From: Cryobacterium aureum
Lineage (GTDB): Bacteria; Actinomycetota; Actinomycetes; Actinomycetales; Microbacteriaceae
Reading direction: 5' to 3'
DNA length: 64,000 nucleotides
NCBI RefSeq assembly: GCF_002954245.1
Contig: NZ_PPTG01000029.1
Location: forward strand, 349,417 to 413,416
Shown here: piece after piece, positions 7,651-16,731 of the stretch
Layout of the letters: each line of letters opens with the position of its first letter
How positions within the stretch are numbered: position 1 is the first letter of the stretch
The notes under the pieces: model-generated
Databases searched by the model: none
What the model was told of the DNA's origin: nothing
What the model saw: only the letters and a program-made list of their open reading frames with translations
Made by a program: the position numbers and the translations under genes

Positions 7651-10600
7651 TCAGCGCTTGTCAAGCGTGAGGCGCAAGTCCGTCTCTCGGAGATCCTCCG
7701 ATGCGACTAGACGGTCGATCGCTCCCGCGATCACCGCCGCTATCGCTACTGACGTACGGTTCCACCCCAGGGCCCGTGACACTGCTTCGACCACATCAGG
7801 CCGGCTTGCGCCGGCCGCGTCACGCACGACGCAGTGCACCGCCAGTTCAATTTCAAGGGCATGAACTTGGTCGATGGACCGCGCTTGGAATGGAGTTGAC
7901 ATCCTGACCTCGCTCAACGGCGTCGTTCCGAACACCAGGAAGTCTCCGTCCACATTGACATCAGCCAGTTGGACCGCACGCTGCAGCGTCGCCCGGATGC
8001 GATGCCCCACACGTCCGATGCCCGCATTCTCACGCAAGCGTGTACTCAGCACTTCAAAGTGCACTGGGCTCTCGGCCTCGACAACTCGTTGGACGAACGG
8101 GACGATGTGGCGCGCGTTGGCCGTTTCACCCAGCTCAATCCCGAAGGGGAAATTCCCACGTTCCGCCGTCTTATAGGGCACGAGCCACTCAGGCACGCTG
8201 ACAGGCGAGGAGTCACGTTCTTCGACGACATTAGGCAACTTTCGAAGCTGCTGCCGGGCCACGAGCCGCCCAGAAATTGGCGCTTTGCTGCGCGCTTCGA
8301 GGAGTTCCTTCAGTCGTGCGATTTCGCGATCCCTGTTTCGGTACCAGGCGGTTCCCCAAATGTGGTAAATCTGCCAGCCGAGTCCTTCCAACACCTCGTG
8401 TCGAAGACGATCTCGGTCTCGAGCCGTTCGAGAGGAGTGGTACATAGCACCGTCGCATTCCACGCCAAGCATGAATACGCCTGGCGAATCCGGGTGTTTC
8501 ACTCCAATGTCGATGCGGAAGCCCGCCACCCCGACCTGGGGCTGCACGTCATATCCCCAGCTCCGGATGGCATCGATTACCGAATCCTCGAATGGCGAGT
8601 CCGTTCCGCGGCCCTCAGGCCCGAGTTCAAGCGTTAGCGCCTTCGTCCCTCGCTCTGCGAAGTCAAGGTATCGCCGCAGGTGCCGGCTACCTTCGCTGGC
8701 AGTTTCACCGATTTGAGAAGCTGTCATCGACGAGACGACCTCAACGAGCTGTCGGGCTCGGGTGATCGCGACATTCAGGCGCCGTTCCCCACCCTTTCGA
8801 TTGATAGGCCCAAAGTTCCGATAGACCTTCCCCGACTCATCCGGGCCGTATCCGATCGACAGGATAATGACGTCGCGCTCGTCGCCCTGAACCTCCTCGA
8901 GGCTCTTGACGAAGAGGCCATCGAGGCGATCGTCCTGGAAGAATCGATCTAGATCTGGGCGCTGGGAGCGGGCAACAGATATGGCGTTGTCGATACTGTC
9001 CCGCTGAGCGGCAGAGAAAGCGACAACTCCCAGACTCGCCTTGGGTCGCGTGTCGAAGTGGTTGATCACTCTCTGGGCCACGGCCAGGGCTTCTTTGGGG
9101 TTGTCCTGCCCGTTCGACCTTCTGTACACGCCGTCGATCAGATGGAACTTGACTCCGAGGTTCTCGTCTTCATCGACTGCCCCGGGGAAAGTCACGAGAC
9201 GCCCCTCATAGAACGAGTGGTTGCTGTACGCGATGAGGTGCTCATGGCGGCTACGGTAGTGCCACCGCAATGTCATGCTGTTGAAGCCCCCACTTGACTT
9301 CATCAGGTCCAGGATCGATTCATAGTCATTGGCTAGGTCGTCTTCGTCGTCATCCTCGTCGATGGCGATGCCGGCGGCGAAGAACGATGTCGGCGGAAGC
9401 TGACGTTGGTCACCAGCGGTAATGAGCGCCTTCCCCCGGTAGATGCAGTTGATCGCGTCGCCGGGAGTGACCTGACTCGCCTCATCAAAAATGACGACGT
9501 CGAATTCAATGTCACTGGGAAGGTATTGCGACACCGCGAGCGGACTCATCATGAAACACGGGTGGATCGCCTGAATCACGTCGCGCGCCTGGTCGACGAG
9601 TTCCCGAACGGCTATATGACGACGTTTTTTCTCTCCTTCGCGTCGGATGAGAGCAGACTGGCCGTAGCCCGTCTTCGGGCGTCTGGCGACCGCCACCTGG
9701 ACAATTTCATTGCTCGCGTCGTCGATGAGTTCGCGATCGATCTTCCTGAACTCGGTGACCAAATCGTCACGATTTTCGCCGAATTTGCCGCCGAATCGGG
9801 AGTCATATCGGAGGTGATAGTTGACCCAGTGACGTAGCGTTGCCTGCTCGATGCGGTCAGCGACGACATCTGCGGCCACGTCGGATCTCAGAAGGGCGTC
9901 AACAACGTTGCCGACGCCAAGTTCGGTGAGCCGTGTGCGCGCGGCGTGCGCGGCAAGCCATGACTCTGGTCCGTTCCCGTCTGCGAGGAGGTCGCCCAAG
10001 AGCGTGTCGCCGCGGAGCCGGTCGTCCAACTCCGATTCCAACAGGGCCGCGCGCGGGGAAGCGAAGTGCTTCTTGAGAGCAGCAAGTCTCAGCTCCCACT
10101 CGCCGCCGTTGGCCGCGACGCCATCGGGTGTGTTCGCTGTAGATAAAGCGGCAAGCTGGTCATTCGTGAGGGCTCGGACAATGCCGTGGTCCGCGACGGC
10201 CGCTTGAACGTCGAGCGTCCACTTGAGTTTGTCCTTGAGCGTCGAAACGTGCTCTGGGCCGAGGTCGACCCCGGCAAGTGAAAGGGTTGGCGCCAGTCTG
10301 GCCTGGATAGCTTCGAATTGCTGGACTTTCGCGTCGGCGGTGATGCGGGCCTGTGCTGAGTCCCAGGCTTGGCCTATCGGCGGGTCATTGTCGAGCCCAA
10401 TCGCGATGTGTCGAAGTTCGCCTTCGATTCTCGACGCTTCTCGTTCGCTCTCCTTCATGAGAACGCGAGCCGCGTCGGGAGCGCCTTCGCCGACTTCAAG
10501 CGGCACGTGGAGGATGCCGGCAGAAGCAACGTCGCGCCATTGCGCCAGCTGCCCGATGAGGAGTTCAGCCTGGGCCGCGGTCAACGCGCGCGTGGCGTCG

Positions 10601-13128
10601 TCATTGAGGGCTCGATGGAGGGCGATGGGATCTGAAATCTCCGCCGACGAGAGGACGACCTGGGCGGCCTCAAACGCTTGTCCGGTTTCGGACCAGCCCT
10701 CATTTGTCACCGAGTATCGCCCGAGTACGCGGGCGTACTGGGTCTCGAGCGAGGAATGAGTCTCTCTAGCTTCTTGCCAGGCGGAAGCGAGTGGGAGCTT
10801 CGAAATAGACATCTTGGCGGATTCAGTCGCGACTCCAGCGATCGTTCGGCGAACTTCCTTTGCTTCGCGACCAAAACGCCGGGTGAAGGAGGCCGTAGCT
10901 TTGACGCTGGCGGCGAGGGCTGTCACGTCCAATGCTTGAATACCGTCCGTGAAATATTCACGTGCGGATGCTGCAGCCTCCAGTTCCTGCTGAATTGACG
11001 CTCGAAGAGCACGAGCGCCGTCCCTGACCGAGTCGAGAGCCTCTTGAGAGGTCAGCCAATCGGCGTTTGGCCTGTTCTTCATGAGTACCGCGTGGACGGC
11101 CGCACCGAATGCATCGAGGCCCGCGATGAATTGCGGAGCTCGTAGTCCAACTAGTTCGGATAACACCGCGGTGGTTGCGATCAGAGCGGACACTATCGCT
11201 GCACCGTCTGCGGAGGCGCTTCTGGCCTGCTTCAGCTGACTCAGCCGCAGCGCCTCAGCTCCCGGCAGGACCGTTGCCAAACTGGTGTCGATGCGTCGGT
11301 CAATCGTTGGAATTGGGATGTCGCGCCAATTGGGACCGCAAAGCAACTCAGTGGCTGAGTCAACAGCCATGAAGTCTGCCACCGCCCCGGCGTATTCTTC
11401 CACCGAGTTGGTGAGCCCCGGCATATCCTGGTTCAGAAGCCAATCGGGACTGTGGCCTGCCTCATTCCGATGCCAAATCACAAGGAGTTCGACCGTACGC
11501 TTCCACGTCGACGTTGCCGCAAACCCGAAGTATTGCCGGCCAGGCAAGACCGCTTCGAGGGACTGGTGAAGGGCGCGGAGGGCACCACGGGCCGTTTCGA
11601 GGTCGTAGCGAAGCGATTCCGTCTCTTCAAGACCCCACCAAGGGTCATTATTGCCCCGTCGGATTACGTCCCAGTTGTCGGCGGCCCTGATTGCTTCCTT
11701 CTTTATTTCGGCCAATTGGGTTGGATGAAGTTCTCTAGCTTTGAATTCAGGCGCCGGCGATTCGCCGGACGCTGCAATCGCTTCGAGCGAGCCGAGCACT
11801 TCGTGGACGGTCAATTCGAGCGGAGCTCGAACCTCGTTCATAGCCTCGGCGTAGTCGTTGAGCGTTCCGCGGAGCTCCGTAGAACGCATTCGCGTGATCG
11901 GTTTGGGGCGGCCGACAGGAACCGGTTTGACGTCAAGTGCTCCAGCAAGTCGCGCCGCTACTTCACTTCTGACGGCCCGATGACTGTGCAGTTCAAAGAG
12001 GAAAGAACCGAGACCACGCTCATCAAGCCGATCCCGCACAACATCCAGCGCGACGACCTTCTCAGAAACGAAGAGCACCCGCTTCCCGTCGCTGATGAGC
12101 GCCGCAATAATATTCGCGATCGTCTGGCTTTTTCCCGTCCCTGGTGGGCCGTCTAGAACGAAACTCTTCCCCTCACGCGCGGCAGCGATCGCGGCTCGTT
12201 GGCTCGAGTCCGCGTCAAGCACTAACGGAGCGGACTCCGGCGGAGCCAACTCGTCAATTCGATCATCTCCGAGCATGTCAAAAGCGAACTGTTCCACTAG
12301 TCCCGATTGTGAATTCGCGATGACTTGCAGAATGGGGCTTTCGAGAATCCGGTCTTCGTTGGTTTCGAGATCCCGGAACATCGCCTCCTTCGCGAACATG
12401 AAGTTCGACAGCACGGCAAGTTCTTCGACTTCCCAACCCTCCGGAAGCTGGAGGGCACGGAAGAGATCCAGCGCAGCAGAAAGGCCACTCGCCTCGATCG
12501 CCTCGTCCAGGACTTCGATCGCAGGCAATTCCAAACCGAACTCGCGAAGCTTCAGGGCAAGCGCGGGGTTGCCGGCGCGATCTTCCGAAGACAGGTAGAG
12601 ACGATGCGGCTGCCTGGGTCCATCGCTTCGCAGCTCGACCGGGACGAACAGGAGTGGACTTCTCCGCGAATCCCCTGAATCGTCCACCCATTTGAGTGCC
12701 CCGAACGCAATGTAAAGGATGTTCAGGCCCTTGTCCAAGAACTCCCGCTTGGCAGCGTTTGCTAGGTTCTTGAGAGCGCGGTCCACATCGCGCTGCGTCT
12801 TGTCAGCGAATAGCTGCGCGGGAAACGCTTCGTAGTTGAAGGCCTCAATGACGTCGAGAACTTGGTCCTCGAGTTGAGATTCATCATCATCGGTCTCGTC
12901 GAGGACTACTGTGCGTTTTGCAGGGGCCGGAGGTTTCGTGCCAATTGCGAAGACACCATCGTTACCCGAGACTAGGTCGAAGACCTCTTCCGGTGTGTGA
13001 CGGACGAATTCGAGGGTAGAAGATCTCGTCGGACGGTAGTTGAGGAGACGATTCCTGCCGCCCATGTTGACGAGGGATTCCCGCCATTGCCGCAGTGCGC
13101 TCTTCAGCTTCTCCTGATTGTCGTCCAC
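7651..13128 (-). CDS. DUF4011 / superfamily 1 helicase / MTES_1575-type nuclease / DUF3320 defence protein
   Basis: This is a single 1825-residue protein. DUF4011 occupies about residues 5-260. A UvrD/Dna2-like superfamily 1 helicase core has Walker A GPPGTGKS at 327-334 and Walker B IFDEASQ with D1215-E1216, followed by DQRQLPPTS and a C-terminal lobe ending NVAITRARQ (about 1450-1465). A restriction-endonuclease-fold domain (about 1505-1610) shows the PD-(D/E)xK-like pieces RIDIGV and GVECDG. A DUF3320 domain closes the protein (about 1690-1825). The start is GTG at 13128 with TAGGAG 6-7 bases upstream. The architecture matches known single-gene anti-phage helicase-nucleases (the DUF4011-helicase-Vsr/Hhe-like group). 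It heads a defence island and probably degrades invading DNA in the cytoplasm. Confidence 0.9.
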   Translation of the reverse strand: MDDNQEKLKSALRQWRESLVNMGGRNRLLNYRPTRSSTLEFVRHTPEEVFDLVSGNDGVFAIGTKPPAPAKRTVVLDETDDDESQLEDQVLDVIEAFNYEAFPAQLFADKTQRDVDRALKNLANAAKREFLDKGLNILYIAFGALKWVDDSGDSRRSPLLFVPVELRSDGPRQPHRLYLSSEDRAGNPALALKLREFGLELPAIEVLDEAIEASGLSAALDLFRALQLPEGWEVEELAVLSNFMFAKEAMFRDLETNEDRILESPILQVIANSQSGLVEQFAFDMLGDDRIDELAPPESAPLVLDADSSQRAAIAAAREGKSFVLDGPPGTGKSQTIANIIAALISDGKRVLFVSEKVVALDVVRDRLDERGLGSFLFELHSHRAVRSEVAARLAGALDVKPVPVGRPKPITRMRSTELRGTLNDYAEAMNEVRAPLELTVHEVLGSLEAIAASGESPAPEFKARELHPTQLAEIKKEAIRAADNWDVIRRGNNDPWWGLEETESLRYDLETARGALRALHQSLEAVLPGRQYFGFAATSTWKRTVELLVIWHRNEAGHSPDWLLNQDMPGLTNSVEEYAGAVADFMAVDSATELLCGPNWRDIPIPTIDRRIDTSLATVLPGAEALRLSQLKQARSASADGAAIVSALIATTAVLSELVGLRAPQFIAGLDAFGAAVHAVLMKNRPNADWLTSQEALDSVRDGARALRASIQQELEAAASAREYFTDGIQALDVTALAASVKATASFTRRFGREAKEVRRTIAGVATESAKMSISKLPLASAWQEARETHSSLETQYARVLGRYSVTNEGWSETGQAFEAAQVVLSSAEISDPIALHRALNDDATRALTAAQAELLIGQLAQWRDVASAGILHVPLEVGEGAPDAARVLMKESEREASRIEGELRHIAIGLDNDPPIGQAWDSAQARITADAKVQQFEAIQARLAPTLSLAGVDLGPEHVSTLKDKLKWTLDVQAAVADHGIVRALTNDQLAALSTANTPDGVAANGGEWELRLAALKKHFASPRAALLESELDDRLRGDTLLGDLLADGNGPESWLAAHAARTRLTELGVGNVVDALLRSDVAADVVADRIEQATLRHWVNYHLRYDSRFGGKFGENRDDLVTEFRKIDRELIDDASNEIVQVAVARRPKTGYGQSALIRREGEKKRRHIAVRELVDQARDVIQAIHPCFMMSPLAVSQYLPSDIEFDVVIFDEASQVTPGDAINCIYRGKALITAGDQRQLPPTSFFAAGIAIDEDDDEDDLANDYESILDLMKSSGGFNSMTLRWHYRSRHEHLIAYSNHSFYEGRLVTFPGAVDEDENLGVKFHLIDGVYRRSNGQDNPKEALAVAQRVINHFDTRPKASLGVVAFSAAQRDSIDNAISVARSQRPDLDRFFQDDRLDGLFVKSLEEVQGDERDVIILSIGYGPDESGKVYRNFGPINRKGGERRLNVAITRARQLVEVVSSMTASQIGETASEGSRHLRRYLDFAERGTKALTLELGPEGRGTDSPFEDSVIDAIRSWGYDVQPQVGVAGFRIDIGVKHPDSPGVFMLGVECDGAMYHSSRTARDRDRLRHEVLEGLGWQIYHIWGTAWYRNRDREIARLKELLEARSKAPISGRLVARQQLRKLPNVVEERDSSPVSVPEWLVPYKTAERGNFPFGIELGETANARHIVPFVQRVVEAESPVHFEVLSTRLRENAGIGRVGHRIRATLQRAVQLADVNVDGDFLVFGTTPLSEVRMSTPFQARSIDQVHALEIELAVHCVVRDAAGASRPDVVEAVSRALGWNRTSVAIAAVIAGAIDRLVASEDLRETDLRLTLDKR

Positions 13129-13260
13129 GGAAAGCTCCTAACCCCTTGGTTCCCTTGCTAGACCTGACGATAGTGTGTGCCAGCCAACACACCAGACGAC
13201 CACGCCAACCGGCGGCATTCCACCCAGCGGTTCTGATGGCGAGCGAGCTGCCGCGGCGCG

Positions 13261-13302
13261 GCGAAACCCCCGGTGATGTGCCGGGGGTTTCGCGCCTTTT
13301 TT
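13261..13302 (+). terminator. Strong intrinsic terminator with T6 tail
   Basis: A 13-bp stem (13261-13273 with 13281-13293) has a 7-base loop and is followed by GCCTTTTTT. The T tail reads on the plus strand, although the flanking genes are both on the minus strand. For those it would act only as a hairpin with an upstream A tract. Confidence 0.7.
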
Positions 13303-13308
13303 GCTGTA

Positions 13309-14187
13309 CTACTGAACGGCGACGAATACCTTGTCTGTGAGCATGCCCGGACGGACGGCGAGGACACCCTGGCCAGCGGTGGCAGTCGGAACCTCAATGG
13401 CGACATCGCCTGTTGCCTGTTGCGGTGCCGTCTGTGTAGAGAGTGCTCATGGTGTCGATAGGCGTCGGTGCCGTGACGAATTTATCGAGCCCGTTGACGG
13501 TCGTGCCGTCTGCCGTGACGTATTCGACCGACACGAAGGCGGGCATACCCCCGTCAGGGTCGTTGCCGATGTAGGTAGTGGAGTAGTTCACAAGGATGTA
13601 CTCCGAGCCCTCGGTCGGTGCCTTATTGAACTGGTTGCCGGCGAGAACCAGTCTGTAGAAGCGAGGGTGACGGAGTTGATCACGACCCGCCAGTCGTCAG
13701 ACTCAATAACCGAACCGATCGGGTAAGGGTTCTTGCGGGTTTCAGCGTCGTCGGCCGGCTTGTTCTCTGTTGCCTTTGCATCGGCGCCCGCACCGTCGGA
13801 CGGTTCGACGACTGTCGTGCCGCCGCTGCCGAAAGCGTCATCGACCGACGACGCGACGACGGCAAGAAACACGCTGACCCCGACGACCGTTCCCACGATC
13901 GAAACGATCAGGGCGGTGATACCCATCCATTTGCCCTTGCCCTTGAGGAACAGAGACACGAGGGCCAGAACGAATGCGATCGGCAGGAGTATCCAGCCGA
14001 TGATCAGGGCACCGGGGATGCAGGCGAAGATGAACCCGAGCGCCGCTGCGATAAGCGCGACGAGTCCGACTACGTTCAGCGGTTTCTTCACCTTCGCCGG
14101 CCGGGCCGGGGGCACCTGGGTTGTGTTCGGACTGGATGGTTCCGGCGCAACCGGAGCCGGTTCGGTCGTGTTCAGATCAATGCTCAT
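13309..14187 (-). pseudogene. Frameshifted DUF4190/DUF4352-like membrane-anchored protein
   Basis: The 5' part (14187-13653) encodes a Pro-rich N-terminus, then three hydrophobic segments (about residues 38-120 in all) and an acidic linker before a C-terminal extracellular domain. Translation is broken twice. Near 13650-13653 one base appears lost; restoring it lets the domain continue as LVLAGNQFNKAP and on through EYVTADGTTVNG. At 13409-13422 a 7-base tandem duplication (CCTGTTG twice) shifts frame again; removing one copy gives TATGDVAIE and a proper end FVAVQ at 13309. The start at 14187 has AAAGG upstream. Either this is a recent pseudogene or there are two sequence errors. The intact form would be a membrane-anchored protein of unknown role. 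Confidence 0.7.
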
Positions 14188-14729
14188 GATTACCTTTCGA
14201 AGCCGACTCAAGAAGGAGTCGCCGTGATGATGTATGCGACAAGTTGGGGGTCCGGCGATTTCAATCAGACGTCGAAATTAGCCATCCACGCGGGCGCATC
14301 GAGAGATCCCCTCCCCCGGGGAAACGCTGCCGCCATGCCCGAAAACTAGCAGAGCGAGCGTCCCGACTCGTCGCCCGTTGGCGTTTCGGATTGAGATGTG
14401 CCTCTCATCGGGGGTTCATCGAAAACATCAAGCAATCATTCAGACTGAGACCCATCATTACGTGTCTGAAGCGCACAGTAGGGTCAGATCAAGGCAAGCC
14501 CAACACCCCCGTGTTCGCATGGGGAGCCCTCCGCCGCCGCACCACACGTTCCAGGAGTGCCAATGTCTCACTTTTGGAGAGTCCGACATCCAATTGGGAC
14601 TTCCTTGTTGTTCCGCGAACTCCAGCGGTGGTTCAAGAGCTACCTCCGGAATTGGGCTTTCATCCGGTCTGTTGCGTCCTTGGATCGGTCGCATGGACTC
14701 GTTCGCGGGGTAGCGTCACACCGGACAGC
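14188..14729. other. Intergenic region without a supportable gene
   Basis: About 540 bp lie between the broken membrane gene and the two-helix protein. An open frame in phase with the latter extends back to 14244, but its translation lacks the composition of a real protein and has no ribosome binding site. I see no RNA gene or clear repeat. Confidence 0.4.
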
Positions 14730-15347
14730 ATGCGACGGATCATTCGGTACGGTTGCCATATGTTCATTCCTCCCCTGGTTGTCGCAGTCGCCTACGCGGT
14801 TTCTGCCCTCCTCTCAGCAGGCGGCCTCTTGCTGGCCTTCGGGCCAGCATTGCGGGCATTGCAGGGCACCTATCTGAGTTTGGAAACAGCCCTAGTAGGA
14901 ATTCACGATGTTGCGAGTAATTCCGAAGAGCACGCGAAGCGGATTGCCCTGTCCAACCAGATCCTGATGGAGCTCGCTCCTAATCTCAGCCTGGACTTGC
15001 TCGCCGAGACCCGAGAAGTGCGCGACCGATACTCTCGCGAGCGTCAAAGCCATCCAGAAAACAGCAGGCTGGACAGTCAGGAGAACGAGATTCGCGAAAT
15101 GGAGATCCTTCGATCCCGATTCGCGGAGAAATCCGGCGACTTCATGAAGGCAGCCGAAGAACTCGGGACTTCAGCGGCCGCTGACTCGTTGAACCTGAAT
15201 CAGGATGACCATGGCGTCCCTGGCTTCACCGTCCAGTCGAAATTGGCAGTGATGGAGTACAGGCGAGCGCTGTGGGGTCTCCGCCTTGCCGTCTGCGGGC
15301 TGTCCCTGGGAGCGATTGCCGGAATCGTCTCACTGAACTGGGCTTGA
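14730..15347 (+). CDS. Hypothetical protein with two transmembrane helices and a helical cytosolic domain
   Basis: The predicted protein has about 205 residues. A long hydrophobic helix near residues 12-40 and a second at the C-terminus (about 180-203) bracket a charged, helical middle (about 45-175, rich in Glu, Arg, Ser and Leu). ATG at 14730 and 14760 are both possible and neither has a strong ribosome binding site. It lies on the plus strand between the DUF4011 helicase and the SIR2-HerA pair, so it may belong to the defence island, possibly as a membrane effector. That is context-based inference and no family was recognised. Confidence 0.55.
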   Translation: MRRIIRYGCHMFIPPLVVAVAYAVSALLSAGGLLLAFGPALRALQGTYLSLETALVGIHDVASNSEEHAKRIALSNQILMELAPNLSLDLLAETREVRDRYSRERQSHPENSRLDSQENEIREMEILRSRFAEKSGDFMKAAEELGTSAAADSLNLNQDDHGVPGFTVQSKLAVMEYRRALWGLRLAVCGLSLGAIAGIVSLNWA

Positions 15348-15534
15348 TAGGGGTCCGCAACATCCCGACTGCCATCTAAGGGAACTGTTACCCCATCGCC
15401 CCTTCGATTTCACGGGCTCGTCAGGGGGAATACCGTTCGAAACGTCGAGCGCACGCCTCATGCTTTTGGGACCGCTATGTTCAATTCATAGGCTCGATTA
15501 GAAATCATCCCTGGGGGGATAGGCAGGATGCGCG

Positions 15535-16731
15535 TTGGTCACCTTTAACCCGGTTCGCGAAGTGGCAAAACTGCGTGAGCATCTGGCCTCAGGAGACAAA
15601 CTCATCTCCTTCCTTTTCGGAGCAGGAACTTCAAGCGCGGTCTCAGCCGCTGACGGCCAGCCGCTGTTCCCGCTGGTGTCTGGACTGACGCGCGGTTGTC
15701 AAGAAGGCGTCGCGCTCATGGGCGCCGAATTCGCCGCAGCCTGGAAAGCCATCATCGAGGGCTTACCAGCAGAGAAGCGCACTATTGAGGACATTCTGTC
15801 CTTCGTTCGGCAGATGCAGAGCGCCGTGCTGGATGATGACAAGCTTGCGGGGCTTTCGAAGACACAAATTTCGCAGCTCGAAACGACGATTCGGGAGACA
15901 ATTTCCCGATTGGTGCGCCCCGCCGCGGACAGATATCCAAAGACTCTGCCACACCACGCCGTAGCCCGGTGGATCCAGAAGATTGACCGGGTACACGCAG
16001 TGGAAATCTTCACAACCAACTACGACACACTGTTCGAGAGAGCGCTAGAAGACTGCAAGTTGCCGACGTTTGATGGCTTCGCTGGGACATACGAACCGTT
16101 CTTCTACCCTGCTAGCCTGCGGTTCCAGTCTGCGAGCCCCGGGTCGGATTGGACGCGCATCTGGAAGGTGCACGGTTCCGTCACTTGGACGTCCAAGGAG
16201 AATGGAAACGGTGGGTTTTCCATCGTTCGCGGGCCCGAGAGCGCGTCCGGGGAGATGATTCTTCCTTCAGTCCTGAAATACGACGAGTCCCGCAAGCAGC
16301 CCTACGTGGCCATGCTGGATCGACTGCGTGACGTCCTAGATAAGCGTGAGGATGGGGTGCTTGTCACCTCCGGCTATTCCTTCGCTGACCAGCACATCAA
16401 TGAAATCCTCTTTGAATCGCTTGCTCACAATCCTCGTCTGCATTTGTTCGCCTTGTGCTTTGACGATCTGCCAAGTTCGAACCAATTAATCCGGACGGCG
16501 AAGACTGCCACGAACGTCCTCGTGCTCGGCCCCAAGCGCGCGATTGTTGGCGGCCGCGAGGGAACTTGGAAGGTTGCCGATGCTGACGAAGCGGCGCTTC
16601 GTATCCCCGGGCTCTTCGACCTGGAAGCTCCCGAACCCAATGCCGAGGTTGATCTCACTTCGGGGACGCTGCGGTTGGGGGATTTCAATGTCTTCTGTGA
16701 CCTCCTGGATCAGATAGCCGCCAAACCGTGA
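15535..16731 (+). CDS. SIR2-domain protein of a SIR2-HerA defence pair
   Basis: This 398-residue protein has the SIR2 NAD-binding signature: GAGTS at 29-33, TNYD at 161-164 and HG at 213-214 (the catalytic His). Defence SIR2 proteins hydrolyse NAD+ on phage infection. The TTG start at 15535 is used because AGGA lies about 6 bases upstream and no in-frame ATG fits. Its TGA stop overlaps the GTG start of the HerA gene by four bases (GTGA), so the two are translationally coupled. The pair matches the known two-gene SIR2-HerA system, in which the HerA hexamer scaffolds SIR2. The C-terminal 100 residues are not assigned. Confidence 0.88.
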   Translation: MVTFNPVREVAKLREHLASGDKLISFLFGAGTSSAVSAADGQPLFPLVSGLTRGCQEGVALMGAEFAAAWKAIIEGLPAEKRTIEDILSFVRQMQSAVLDDDKLAGLSKTQISQLETTIRETISRLVRPAADRYPKTLPHHAVARWIQKIDRVHAVEIFTTNYDTLFERALEDCKLPTFDGFAGTYEPFFYPASLRFQSASPGSDWTRIWKVHGSVTWTSKENGNGGFSIVRGPESASGEMILPSVLKYDESRKQPYVAMLDRLRDVLDKREDGVLVTSGYSFADQHINEILFESLAHNPRLHLFALCFDDLPSSNQLIRTAKTATNVLVLGPKRAIVGGREGTWKVADADEAALRIPGLFDLEAPEPNAEVDLTSGTLRLGDFNVFCDLLDQIAAKP

